DNA of 64,000 nucleotides from Macrostomum hystrix (GCA_950097015.1 CATNEN010000037.1:2571501-2635500), one strand, 5' to 3'; positions 22,613 through 34,595 are shown, counted from the stretch's first letter. A program made the numbers and translations. Notes: a model not told the origin generated them from the sequence alone.

Positions 22613-23427
22613 GGCAATTCTTTTTATATTATATTTATAAATCCATTTACATTAGTTTATTTGTTCCTTGTTACTTACTAAGTCGATCTTTGTGATCATC
22701 TTTTCTAAAATTCTAAAAACAATACGTTAACTCACTCGACATGTAAATAATAGTAAAAGTACATTTGTGTGTCTAGTTGCTCTTGTCATTTTCATTGAAA
22801 ACGAAAATAAAAAATGCTTACCTGCGACGTCTTTTTATCTAACTGATTGTCTGCCTTTGACTAAATGGCGAATTGAAAAAAATGAGTTTTTACTTTTGCT
22901 ATCTTCTACCTTTTTGCGTGTTCCATCGATAAGTTAAATATTTCGGAGCTAACATCCCTAATGAATGGGGAGATTTCGGAGCTGACATCCCACATGAATG
23001 GGAGATTTCAGAGCTGACATCCCAAATTAATGGGAGATTTCAGAGTTGACATTTTAAATCGGGATAAGAAAATAAAAAACTTGAAGTCGAATATTAACCA
23101 GCTAAAGTACAAACTGGAAGATTTCTTTAATTACACCGTAAATGGGTAATAGAATATTTCTTTTTTCATGCATATGCCCGGTTAGGCTGTAGCAGAAGTC
23201 GGAAAATTGCATTTATTAAATTGTGATTTCTTTATTTACCTACGTTGTATTTTTTAATAAGCTAATATAATGCCTGATGTTTACTGAATTTTATTTTCTT
23301 GTTACTTGGCTAAATTTTATTATTACTTTCCTCGTTTCTATTGTCGCTGCTTTATCGTTACTTAAGCTTAGTAATTTTTTGTTACTTTTCGTTACTTTCC
23401 TCGTTACTTTTATCGTTAATTCTGCCG
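22613..23427. other. Intergenic spacer between SMU1 and endoglycoceramidase
   Basis: Mostly AT-rich. A short tandem of about four units containing GGAGATTTCGGAGCTGACATCC lies at 22945-23050. The minus-strand gene to the right has an AATAAA (on the minus strand) at 23316-23321, a plausible polyadenylation signal. No other gene is seen. Confidence 0.5.
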
Positions 23428-26400
23428 CTACTTTCTCGTCACAGTAACGGTCACCGCAGCTTGAGCTCGATGAAGTCGCCGGTGTCCACCACCAGCTGGC
23501 GGCAGCACCAGCAGGTTGTTGCCGTCCAGCCTGCTGGTGAATCCGCCGGTCACATTCACGGACGCGCCATTAGGATAGTGCACGGACATTGGCAAGAACA
23601 CCACAGTCGGAGCCCGCACACTCAGGTCCGGCTGGAAGGTGAAGTCGAACCGGCTGGTGGTCGAATCGAAGGCGTACCTGACTGGCTGCCCGGCGGTGGC
23701 CATCGGGTAGGCGCGGGCGAACGAGCGCACCACCTCCCAGTTCCAGCCGCCGTCGGCGCGGGTGAAGTTCGAGTCCCAGTAGGTCCAGGACTGCTGCTGC
23801 TCGTCCAGGCGTTCGAGAACCTCGTTGCACTCAATGGTGCCCGTAGTGCTGCGGGGGCAGGGATTGTAAGCTGAGCTGATCAAATCCCCTTTCTGAATCC
23901 AAAGGAATTAAGGATTAGCAATCATGAGGGATTCAGGATTAGCCGCCCTGAATGATTAAGGACAACCGTGAAGGATTCATGATTAGCAATCACGAAGCAC
24001 GAAGGATTCAGGATTAGCAATCACGAAGCACGAAGGATTCAGGATTAGCAATCACGAAGCACGAATGATTCAGGGTTAGCAATCACGAAGCACGAATGAT
24101 TCAGGATTAGCAGTCACGAAGGATTCAGGATTAGCTATCATGAAGGATTTAGGATTAGCATTTAGCAATCATGAAGGATTTAGGATTAGCAATCATGAAG
24201 GATTCAGGATTAGCAATCATGAAGCACGAAGGATTCAGTATTAGCAATCATGAAGGATTTAGGATTAGCAATCATGAAGCACGAAGGATTCAGTATTAGC
24301 AATCATGAAGGATTTAGGATTAGCAATCATGAAGGATTCAGGATTAGCAATCATGAAGCACGAAGGATTCAGTATTAGCAATCATGAAGGATTTAGGATT
24401 AGCAATCATGAAGCACGAAGGATTCAGTATTAGCAATCATGAAGGATTTAGGATTAGCAATCATGAAGCACGAAGGATACAGGATTAGCAATCAAGAAGG
24501 ATTCAGGACTAGCAATCATGAAGGATTGCGGATTAGCAGCCCTGTCGGACTAGCTTAGATTCCTATTATTATCGGTCTAAAAAGGATTTCAGATTACGGC
24601 CTGACAGATAAGGGATTATGGAATGAGGGATTACAGAAACCTAGGAAAGCCCTGTCGACGCATTCTTAGCGTTCATTATTTTCGAAAACATCTAAGAATT
24701 CGTTACGCTACTTATAGTAGCAATATCAGTACACGTGCATTAAAAGAGAAGCAGCTCTGGCACAAACTTGGCCTGTCCGTTCGGTGCGCAGATGCCGAAC
24801 TCTGTAAGGAATCGTCCGCCACCCGTGGCGGCCGCAGCCTCCTTGGCGTTCTCCAGATTTCTCGTCAGCAGCACAGCGTCGCAGGCCAGCTGCTTCCACA
24901 GCGGAAAGTACTTGTACTCATCGCCTGGCGACACAATCCAGCAGTAGTAGTGGTAGCTGAGTGCGCTGCGGTTGGCGTTGGCCGGACCTCCGGGGAGCCG
25001 GGCGAACCCGGTGCCGCCCGTGCCGGTGCCACCGACCACCAGCGACCACGTCACCGGCTCGTAGAACACAATGCTGGCCGGGTCCTCATTGGCCAGCACC
25101 TGTACGTTTGCGGTTTTAGAAACAGTTTATGCACCAATCCCATTCAGGCTAGTTAGTTTCTTCAGTGACGCTTCAGCCACATTTCCTTCAGTAATCCTCC
25201 ATTCAAACTTCTTTCCGGGATCCTTCAGGGGGTCCTTTAGTGATTCATGGATCATTCAGGCACACTTCCCTTAGGGATCCTTCAGGTACAATTCCATCAG
25301 TGACCTCCATGGGCCTTCGGATTGTTCATCAATGCCACCCTTGAGTGTTTTATAGTGGTCCACGGCACCCGCGCCATCATCGCACCCGAGTCAGGTGGTC
25401 GTACACGGGCAGCAGGTTGTCTCTGCCAGCCACCCCTGGCAGCAGCAGGCTTGGCCGGCTGAAGATGTCGCCAGCCCAGGGCTCGTTGATGAGCTCGTAG
25501 CCCAGCAGGTGATCATTGGCACGGACCACTCCGGCCACGGAGCGCCAGAAGTTGGCCCAGTGCATCAGTGAGCCAGACTGGTTGTTGTACAGGTGCTGGA
25601 AGGCGCTGCTCACCGCCCAGGTGACGTAGCCCTCTGCCCAAGCGCTTGGCGGGCCAGGCAGGGGCCAGGGGTACGGCTGCGGCGGTGGCGGAAACGAGTC
25701 CACGAGCCAACGCGGCACGCCGTCGTAGCTCTGCGGGTGAGCCAGTCAGGTGTTTCAGGTTTCCTTCAGGACCAGCTCTCCGGTGTCCTTTAGGGCCAAC
25801 TCTCCGGTATCCTTCAGGGCCAACCCTTCAGTGTCCTTCAGGGCCAACCCTTCAGTGTCCTTCAGGGCCAACCCTTCAGTGTCCTTCAGGGCCAACCCTT
25901 CAGTGTCCTTCAGGGCCAACCCTCCAGTGTCCTTCAGGGCCAACCCTCCGGTGTCCTTCAGGGCCAACCCTCCGGTGTCCTTCAGGGCCAGCTCTCCAGT
26001 GTCCTTCAGGGCCAGCTCTCCAGTGTCCTTCAGGGCCAACCATCCGGTGTCCTTCAGGGCCAACCCTTCAGTGTCCTTCAGGGCCAATCCTCCGGTGTCC
26101 TTCGAGGCCAACTATCCAGTGTCCTTCAGGGCCAACTATCCAGTGTCCTTCAGGGTCAACTCTCCTGTGTCCTTCAGGGCCAACTATCCAGTGTCCTTCA
26201 GGGTCAACTCTCCTGTGTCCTTCAGGGCCAGCTCTCCAGTGTCCTTCAGGGTCTAATCTCTTAGAACTCCTTCAAGCCAAAATCCTTCAGGACTGTCGGG
26301 AATATTCTCTGAGAAGCTTGAGAACAATCCTATATTCTGCGGATATTCCAATGTTTCCCAAATGACTCACCCCGTACTTGCTGGTGAGCACATCCTGATG

Positions 26401-26769
26401 CATATCCATGATAGAGTACATATCGAATTCGGACAGTGTATTAACGATCTTGCCAATCACAGCCAGATAGGTGGCATTGACAGTATCACGTGCGGGCTGC
26501 ACTCCTGCCCACATGGTGCCCAGTCGAACCACATTCAGGCCCCAGTCCTGATAAGCCTTCAACAGGCTGCTATTGAGCATCTGGGCTGGATACCATGGCG
26601 CCTGTTTCAGTACGCTGTTAACTCCGTGGAAAATCCTGACGCGACCGAAGCCGTCAACGAACTGTCCTCGACTGTTTATGCTTATCTTGCCAGTTGATGC
26701 CTCGGAGTGACCTGCAACAGCTAGCAACAGCAGCAGCAGCGGCGCTGACTGCAACATTAAGCGAACCAT
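23428..26769 (-). CDS. Secreted endoglycoceramidase-type GH5 glycosidase (four exons)
   Basis: Exons on the minus strand are 26769-26371, 25730-25386, 25099-24768 and 23848-23428, phases consistent, 498 residues. The signal peptide is about residues 1-24 (SAPLLLLLLAVAG core). The GH5 barrel follows, with IFHGVNSVLKQAPWYP, DWGLNVVRLGTMW and MDMHQDV. The acid/base is E216 in LINEPW and the nucleophile is E348 in FLTEFGIC. A C-terminal beta-sandwich carries SWTYWD near its start. Endoglycoceramidases release the whole glycan from glycosphingolipids, usually in gut or lysosome; activity here is inferred from family motifs. An acceptor 23 bases before ATG suggests trans-splicing. Introns 1 and 3 hold minisatellites, and intron 2 has degenerate CCTTCAG repeats. 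One oddity: in another frame the last exon reads VVDTGDFIELKLR then stop, so a one-base frameshift near 23465-23500 is possible. Confidence 0.87.
23890..24545. repeat. Degenerate minisatellite in endoglycoceramidase intron 3
   Basis: Irregular mixtures of GGATTCAGGATTAGCAATCA, TGAAGGATTTAGGATTAGCA and CACGAAGCACGAA fill most of the 919-base intron (23849-24767). A longer period made of two or three sub-units repeats from about 24180 to 24480. Confidence 0.85.
25760..26275. repeat. 24-bp minisatellite in endoglycoceramidase intron 1
   Basis: About 21 copies of a 24-bp unit built on GTCCTTCAGGGCCAACCC plus a TTCAGT or TCCGGT tail occupy intron 1 (25731-26370). Eight codons per unit keep several frames open. 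The CCTTCAG core also recurs in degenerate form in intron 2 (25100-25385). Confidence 0.93.
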
Positions 26770-27114
26770 ACTTTGAATAACTTTCGCTTGGTCTGTAATT
26801 GTCTCCTCTTCGCGCTTCGCCAAATTTATGTCTGTCTTTTATCTGGCTCGCAGCCGAAATATAGATTAGATCGAAACCTTTCCATTTCATGAATCTTGTA
26901 GCCCTGGTCTGTACTTCAGGTAGGTGCTCGCTATTAGCTAGCTAGCAATTTCACTAAGCATTGAATTGATATCGAAAGCCTTTCAAATAAAATAAGCGTG
27001 TTTAGTTTGGCTTTCTTGGCAATCACCTTAGTGATAGCCCAATTAATTTGTCATTTTTACTGTTTTACTAATCACCAGATTCTGATAATCAAACAATTTT
27101 GAGTTTAGAAAATC

Positions 27115-28150
27115 ACCCATCTGGCCAATCCCCAAAAGATCAGTCACTCCGCCTAGAAGATTGGTCACTCCCCAGAAGATCGGTCACTCCGCCTAGAATA
27201 TTGGTCACTCCCCAGAAGATCGGTCACTACGCCTAGAATATTGGTCACTCCCCAGAAGATCGGTCACTCCGCCTAGAATATTGGTTACTCCCCAGAAGAT
27301 CGGTCACTCCACCTAGAATATTGGTCACTCCCCAGAAGATCGGTCACTACGCCTAGAATATTGGTCACTCCCCAGAAGATCGGTCACTCCGCCTAGAATA
27401 TTGGTTACTCCCCAGAAGATCGGTCACTCCACCTAGAATATTGGTTACTCCCCAGAAGATCGGTCACTCCGCCTAGAAGATTGGTCACTCCCCAGAAGAT
27501 TGGTCACTCCGCCTAGAATATTGGTCACTCCCCAGAAGATCGGTCACTCCGCCTAGAATATTGGTTACTCCCCAGAAGATCGGTCACTCCGCCTAGAATA
27601 TTGGTTACTCCCCAGAAGATCGGTCACTCCGCCTAGAATATTGGTTACTCCCCAGAAGATCGGTCACTCCGCCTAGAAGATTGGTCACTCCCCAGAAGAT
27701 TGGTCACTCCGCCTAGAATATTGGTCACTCCCCAGAAGATCGGTCACTCCGCCTAGAATATTGGTTACTCCCCAGAAGATCGCTCACTCCCCAGAAGATC
27801 GCCCACTTCCCAAAAGATCAGTCACTCCGCCTAGAATATTGGTCACTCCCCAGAAGATCGGTCACTACGCCTAGAATATTGGTTACTGCCCGGAAGATCG
27901 GTCACTCCCCAGAAGATCGCCCACTCCCCAAAAGATCAGTCACTCCGCCAAGAAGATTGGTCACTCCCCAGAAGATCAGTCACTCCGCCTAGAAGATTGG
28001 TCACTCCGCCTAGAAGATTGGTCACTCCCCAGAAGATCGGTCACTCCGCCTAGAATATTCGTTACTCCCCAGAAGATCGGTCACTCCGCCTAGAAGATCG
28101 GTCACTCCGCCTAGAAGATCGGTCACTCCCCAGAAGATCGCCCACTCCGC
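27115..28150. repeat. 40-bp dimeric minisatellite upstream of endoglycoceramidase
   Basis: About 25 copies of a 40-bp unit made of two related halves: TCACTCCGCCTAGAATATTGG and TCACTCCCCAGAAGATCGG. The left flank carries ATCACCCATCTGG, matching the reverse complement of the 20-bp unit at 21.7-22.6 kb. The region from 26793 to 27114 is plain AT-rich sequence, presumably including the promoter of the minus-strand gene. Confidence 0.93.
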
Positions 28151-28504
28151 CCACCTACATCAGCCCCCATCAGTCGCATTATCCACCTAAGCTCCAGACG
28201 TAAATCGGCCAAATCGTTGATCGATTTCTTCGGTCTAAAAGTGTTCTAGCAGTCCAGACTGTAAGGCTCAAAGCTTACAAGCTTCTATTGGAGCATGCAA
28301 TGGAAAACACATTAACGCGGTAACCAACCTGAAATCAATCGCAATCACTGGACTGAGGCAGACTTTGCCCCACGCACCGGCCCCACATTGGCTAAGTTTC
28401 CGCCTCGTTACTTCTGCAGAATCGATAATCCATATCCTTCTCCAATAAAGCGAGCTCCTCTCGCCGCTGTCTAGTCGCCAAATCAGTCGCCTATACTCTC
28501 CTAT

Positions 28505-28546
28505 GCTGTCCCTCCGGCCGGATAAAGATTCGGCCGGAGGGACAGC
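28505..28546. other. Perfect 16-bp inverted repeat with a 10-base loop
   Basis: GCTGTCCCTCCGGCCG at 28505-28520 and CGGCCGGAGGGACAGC at 28531-28546 are exact reverse complements, separated by GATAAAGATT. The stem is GC-rich, unlike its surroundings. No T-run follows. It lies between the 40-bp array and the hAT element. Function unknown. The rest of 28151-28649 shows no gene. Confidence 0.9.
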
Positions 28547-28657
28547 TCCTGTCATGGGAAGAAATTGGCCAGCATTTTGTAATATACGTTGGAGACTGCA
28601 CTTTGCCAGCGTTCTTGAGTCACTGCTTTTTAACTCAAGCGGCTCTAGCGTGTAGCT

Positions 28658-30691
28658 CAGGGGTAGGCAAACTTATTTGCTGGCGGGCCAAAAAGAGAGC
28701 CTAAAAGACGACAGCGGGCCGCATTGACTGTATAAATATGAGATAGGGGAGAGATGAGACACGGGAGAGATGAGACACAGGAAAGATGGGACACGGGAGA
28801 GATTAGATACGGGAGAGATAAGACACGGGAGAGATGAGACACGGGAGAGATAAGACACGGGAGAGATGAGACACGGGGGAGATAAGACACGGGAGAGATT
28901 AGACACGGGGGAGATAAGACACGGGAGAGATCAGACACGGGAGAGATTAGACACGGGAGAGATTAGACACGGGAGAGATAAGACACGGGAGAGATGAGAC
29001 ACGAGAGAGATGAGACACGGGAGAGATAAGATAGGGAAGAGATAAGACACGGGAGAGATGAGACACGGGAGAGATTAGACACGGGAGAGATTAGACACGG
29101 GAGAGATTAGACAGGGAAGAGATTAGACACGGGAGAGATTAGTCACGGGAGAGATGAGACACGGGAGAGATGAAACACGGGAGAGATTAGATACGGGAGA
29201 GATGAGACACGGGAGAGATGAGACAGGGAAGAGATGAGACACGGGAGAGATTAGTCACGGGAGAGATTAGTCACGGGAGAGATGAGACAGGGAAGAGATT
29301 AGACACGGGAGAGATGAGACACGGGAAAGATTAGATACGGGAGAGATGAGACACGGGAGAGATTAGACAGGGAAGAGATTAGACACGGGAGAGATTAGTC
29401 ACGGGAGAGATGAGACACGGGAGAGATGAGACACGGGAGAGATGAAACACGGGAGAGATTAGATACGGGAGAGATGAGACACGGGAGAGATGAGACAGGG
29501 AAGAGATGAGACACGGGAGAGATGAGACACGGGAGAGATGAGACACGGGAGAGATGAGACACGGGAGAGATGAGACACGGGAGAGATTAGACACGGGAGA
29601 GATGAGACACGGGAGAGATGAGACACGGGAGAGATAAGATAGGGAAGAGATGAGACACGGGAGAGATTAGACACGGGAGAGATTAGACAGGGAAGAGATT
29701 AGACACGGGAGTGATGAGACACGGGAAAGATTAGATACGAGAGAGATGAGACACGGGAGAGATTAGATACGGGAGAGATTAGATACGGGAGAGATGAGAC
29801 ACGGGAGAGATGAGGCACGGGAGAGATGAAACACGGGAGAGATTAGATACGGGAGAGATGAGACACGGGAGAGATGAGACACGAGAGAGATGAGACACGG
29901 GAGAGATAAGATAGGGAAGAGATGAGACACGGGAGAGATGAGACACGGGAGAGATGAGACACGGGAGAGATGAGACACTGGAGAGATTAGACACGGGAGA
30001 GATGAGACACGGGAGAGATGAGACACGGGAGAGATAAGATAGGGAAGAGATGAGACACGGGAGAGATTAGACACGGGAGAGATTAGACAGGGAAGAGATT
30101 AGACACGGGAGAGATGAGACACGGGAAAGATAAGATAGGGAAGAGATTAGACACGGGAGAGATTAGACACGGGAGAGATGAGACACGAGAGAGATGAGAC
30201 ACGGGAGAGATTAGATACGGGAGAGATAAGACACGGGAGAGATGAGACACGGGAGAGATAAGACACGGGAGAGATGAGACACGGGGGAGATAAGACACGG
30301 GAGAGATTAGACACGGGGGAGATAAGACACGGGAGAGATCAGACACGGGAGAGATTAGACACGGGAGAGATTAGACACGGGAGAGATAAGACACGGGAGA
30401 GATGAGACACGAGAGAGATGAGACACGGGAGAGATAAGATAGGGAAGAGATAAGACACGGGAGAGATGAGACACGGGAGAGATCAGACACGGGAGAGATG
30501 AGACACGAGAGAGATCAGACAGGGAGAGATAAGATAGGGAAGAGATTAGACACGGGAGAGATTAGACACGGGAGAGATTAGACACGAGAGAGATGAAACA
30601 GGACACTGTAGATGTCAGAAGGGGCAACGGGCCGGATTTGGGAGCTTCGAGGGCCGCATCTGGCCCGAGGGCCGGAGTTTGCCGACCCCTG
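28658..30691. mobile_element. Non-autonomous hAT element filled with a 16-bp minisatellite
   Basis: The left end begins CAGGGGTAGGCAAACT. The right end is the reverse complement of CAGGGGTCGGCAAACTCC and includes GGGCCGCATCTGGCCC, a typical hAT terminal sequence. Perfect 8-bp target-site duplications (GTGTAGCT) lie at 28650-28657 and 30692-30699, the size expected for hAT transposases. The interior, about 28740-30600, is a tandem array of CGGGAGAGATGAGACA with variants (ATTAGACA, ATAAGACA, GGGGGAGA). Long blocks of the array are duplicated; for example the pattern at 28850-28960 returns at 30240-30370. No transposase is encoded, so the element depends on a source elsewhere. Confidence 0.88.
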
Positions 30692-30699
30692 GTGTAGCT

Positions 30700-31480
30700 C
30701 GTATCTCAGGAACCAATCCCCTTATACTCCAGGTCTATTCCTAATTAGACAGAATGTGTGTGAGTGTGTGTGTGTGTCTGTAGTTAGGCTCCCAGAGACA
30801 GGCTCTAGTCGCCTTTTCGCTAGAATTTAAGGGTTTTAACTTTCTAGCTCGTAGATAGCCAGCTTTCAAGAAGATTCGTGCCCTTAGAGAAAAAGCCAAA
30901 AAACGCATTGGAAAATGGCCCCTGTCAATCGCCGGGTAACCAAGACTGGGATTGGCTCCCAAACTGTTCGCTCCCTCTACCATTCTTCCCTCCCTCCCCA
31001 GTATTCTCCTCATTCGTGTGGGAGTGGTATTTCCTCGCCTATCCTGGCCTTGGCCAGACTTGTGTGCGGTTGCGGTAGGGGGGTGGAGGAGGGTCAGGAC
31101 TTTAGCCCAGTTGAATGCGAGTGTGCGGGTCGGTAGTGCTGTGGGTGTAAAGGCTGCAATACTATATAGCTATGCTGCACAGCCCGCATAAACTTCTCCT
31201 ATACCATATACAACTACTAAGGATCCCTTGGCTAGGGTGCCTACACTACCCGCCTGTTCTAGCGAGTACTGCGAAATTTGCTTACTTAACATAGATCATC
31301 ATTATCATCATCAGCTTTGGCTGCTGTGCAATCATTCTGAGGTCGCTTGGTGAGTGAACTTACCTGATTTATTGTCAGGAAATCGTGCTCAAAACACTCA
31401 CTCTACTTTTCTCGATTAAAGCCAAACGAGAAAGGACCGGCTATGCCTGTGCTTTAAACTGAATTGAAGGAAATTGACAG
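30700..31480. other. Spacer between hAT element and the 15-bp array
   Basis: Mixed-composition sequence with a short TG microsatellite near 30757-30776. Open frames at 30612-31191 overlap in several frames without domain content. No gene can be supported. Confidence 0.4.
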
Positions 31481-31482
31481 CT

Positions 31483-32440
31483 GGGGGAGAGGAGAGACTG
31501 GGAGAGGAGAGACTGGGAGAGGAGAGACTGGGAGAGGAGAGACTGGAAGAGGAGAGAGTGGGAGAGGAGAGACTGGGAGAGGAGAGAGTGGGAGAGGAGA
31601 GACTGGGAGAGGAGAGACTGGAAGAGGAGAGAGTGGGAGAGGAGAGACTGGGAGAGGAGAGAGTGGGAGAGGAGAGACTGGGAGAGGAGAGACTGGGAGA
31701 GGAGAGAGTGGGAGAGGAGAGACTGGGAGAGGAGAGACTGGAAGAGGAGAGAGTGGGAGAGGAGAGACTGGGAGAGGAGAGAGTGGGAGAGGAGAGACTG
31801 GGAGAGGAGAGACTGGGAGAGGAGAGAGTGGGAGAGGAGAGACTGGGAGAGGAGAGACTGGAAGAGGAGAGACTGGGAGAGGAGAGACTGGAAGAGGAGA
31901 GACTGGGAGAGGAGAGACTGGGAGAGGAGAGACTGGGAGAGGAGAGAGTGGGAGAGGAGAGACTGGGAGAGGAGAGACTGGAAGAGGAGAGAGTGGGAGA
32001 GGAGAGACTGGGAGAGGAGAGAGTGGGAGAGGAGAGACTGGGAGAGGAGAGACTGGGAGAGGAGAGAGTGGGAGAGGAGAGACTGGGAGAGGAGAGACTG
32101 GAAGAGGAGAGAGTGGGAGAGGAGAGACTGGGAGAGGAGAGAGTGGGAGAGGAGAGACTGGGAGAGGAGAGACTGGGAGAGGAGAGACTGGGGGAGAGGA
32201 GAGAATGGGAGAGGAGAGACTGGTAGAGGAGAGAACGAGAGAGGAGAGACTGGGAGAGGAGAGACTGGGAGAGGAGAGACTGGGAGAGGAGAGACTGGGA
32301 GAGGAGAGACTGGGAGAGGAGAGACTGGGAGAGGAGAGACTGGGAGAGGAGAGACTGGGAGAGGAGAGACTGGGAGAGGAGAGACTGGGAGAGGAGAGAC
32401 TGGGAGAGGAGAGACTGGGAGAGGAGAGAACGAGAGAGTA
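31483..32440 (+). repeat. 15-bp purine-rich minisatellite with 120-bp higher-order period
   Basis: Units GGGAGAGGAGAGACT and variants (GGAAGAGGAGAGAGT) run for 950 bases. From 31561 to 32160 the variant order repeats in blocks of eight units (120 bases). After 32245 the array is a homogeneous 15-bp tandem. The plus strand is almost all purine. Long open frames on both strands result from the five-codon period. Confidence 0.95.
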
Positions 32441-33040
32441 GAGACTATCACAGCAATTAACAAACGAAACCAAGTGAAAACCAAGATGGATGCATTTAAA
32501 GGCCATCTATATGCACGACTTTGTAGTTATATATTCTTCTTTTCATTTGCATTGCCTCAGACGCCACCAGACTTGTTGTGGGAGCTAAGCCAGTGTGCAT
32601 ACAACCTCTGCATTCATCTCTGCAGTGCGTGTGTGTGGGGTCTGTTTGTGATTGTTTGCCCACCGCAGCTCCACATATAGTTTGGTCCCAAGCGGCCTGG
32701 AGTGCTAGCAGTTGTTATCGTGCACTGGCGGGGCAGTGTGTCAAGCCGGACTTTGAATTTCTCAACGTGCTGCCAGCATTCTCTCTCTCTCTCTGTGTGT
32801 GTTTTCAAAGGCCGCTTTCCGTTCTGGTCATGAATTTTTTAATCTCTCTCTCTCTCTCTAACCTGCAAGAAGTTGAATATGTTCAATTCCTTGCCAATAA
32901 GGTAAAAGGAAATTAATTATGGCACACAAGAAGTCTGAGCTTACTATTATTACTCACTTCTATTTGAACTGACTACTGGATGGAATGGAACCATAAAGGT
33001 CAGTTTTCATCGCATGTCTTACGTCTCCCCTAAATACACT
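32441..33040. other. Spacer with CT microsatellites
   Basis: Contains short CT repeats near 32780-32796 and 32846-32860. A small frame at 32474-32680 has no recognised domain. No supported gene. Confidence 0.4.
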
Positions 33041-33044
33041 TTTT

Positions 33045-34595
33045 TACAGTTCCTCATCCCAGCGTCTCTTCATCCCAGCGTCACTTCATCTCAGTATCTC
33101 TTCTTCCCAGTGTCTCTTCTTCCCAGTGTCTCTTCATCCCAGTGTATCTTCATCCCAGTGGTGTCTCTTCATCCCAGCGTCACTTTATCCCAGCGTCACT
33201 TCATACCAGTGTCTCTTCATCCCAGTGTCTCTTCTTCCCAGTGTCTCTTCTTCCCAGTGTCTCTTCATCCCAGTGTCTCTTCATCCCAGTGTCTCTTCAT
33301 CCCAGTGTCTCTTCATCCCAGTGTCTCTTCATCCCAGTGTCTCTTCTTCCCAGCGTCACTTCATCCCAGTGTCTCTTCATCCCAGTGTCTCTTCATCCCA
33401 GTGTCTCTTCATCCCAGCGTCACTTCATCTCAGTGTCTCTTCTTCCCAGTGTATCTTCATCCCAGTGGTGTCTCTTCATCCCAGCGTCACTTTATCCCAG
33501 CGTCACTTCATACCAGTGTCTCTTCATCCCAGTGTCTCTTCTTCCCAGTGTCTCTTCTTCCCAGTGTCTCTTCATCCCAGTGTCTCTTCATCCCAGTGTC
33601 TCTTCATCCCAGTGTCTCTTCATCCCAGTGTCTCTTCATCCCAGTGTCTCTTCTTCCCAGCGTCACTTCATCCCAGTGTCTCTTCATCCCAGTGTCTCTT
33701 CATCCCAGTGTCTCTTCTTCCCAGTGTCTCTTCATCCCAGTGTCTCTTCATCCCAGTGTATCTTCATCCCAGTGTCTCTTCATCCCAGCGTCTCTTCATC
33801 CCAGTGTCTCTTCTTCCCAGTGTATCTTCATCCCAGCGTCTCTTCATCCCAGTGTCTCTTCTTTCCAGCGTCACTTCATCCCAGTGTCTCTTCATCCCAG
33901 TGTCTCTTCATCCCAGTGTCTCTTCTTCCCAGTGTCTCTTCATCCCAGTGTCTCTTCTTCCCAGTGTCTCTTCATCCCAGTGTCTCTTCTTCCCAGCGTC
34001 ACTTCATCCCAGTGTCTCTTCATCCCAGTGTCTCTTCATCCCAGTGTCTCTTCATCCCAGTGTCTCTTCTTCCCAGTGTCTCTTCATCCCAGTGTCTCTT
34101 CATCCCAGTGTATCTTCATCCCAGTGTCTCTTCATCCCAGCGTCACTTCATCTCAGTGTCTCTTCATCCCAGTGTCTCTTCATCCCAGTGTCTCTTCTTC
34201 CCAGCGTCACTTCATCCCAGTGTCTCTTCATCCCAGTGTCTCTTCATCCCAGTGTCTCTTCTTCCCAGTGTCTCTTCATCCCAGTCTCTCTTCATCCCAG
34301 TGTCTCTTCATTCTAGTGTCTCTTCATCCCAGTGTCTCTTCATCCCAGTGTCTCTTCATCCCAGTGTCTCTTCTTCCCAGTGTCTCTTCATCCCAGCGTC
34401 ACTTCATCCCAGCGTCACTTCATCCCAGTGTTTCTTCATCCCAGCGTCTCTTCATCCCAGTGTCTCTTCATCCCAGTGTCTCTTCTTCCTAGTGTCTCTT
34501 CATCCCAGTGTCTCTTCATCCCAGTGTCTCTTCATCCCAGTGTCTCTTCATCCCAGTGTCTCTTCATCCCAGTGTCTCTTCATCCCAGTTCCAGT
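33045..34595 (+). repeat. 16-bp minisatellite with acceptor-like units
   Basis: About 97 copies of GTGTCTCTTCATCCCA and variants (TTCTTCCCA, GCGTCACTTCATCCCA). The block with CCCAGTGGTGTCTC and CACTTTATCCCAG occurs at about 33150 and again about 306 bases later, showing block duplication. Each junction reads TTCATCCCAG, which resembles a 3' splice site. Long plus-strand frames exist because three units make 48 bases. Confidence 0.95.

Noticed and set aside
31441-32506. Four overlapping frames of 250-350 residues rich in SPLPV or GEERL repeats
   Set aside because: A 15-bp purine-rich array; five-codon periodicity explains all of them.
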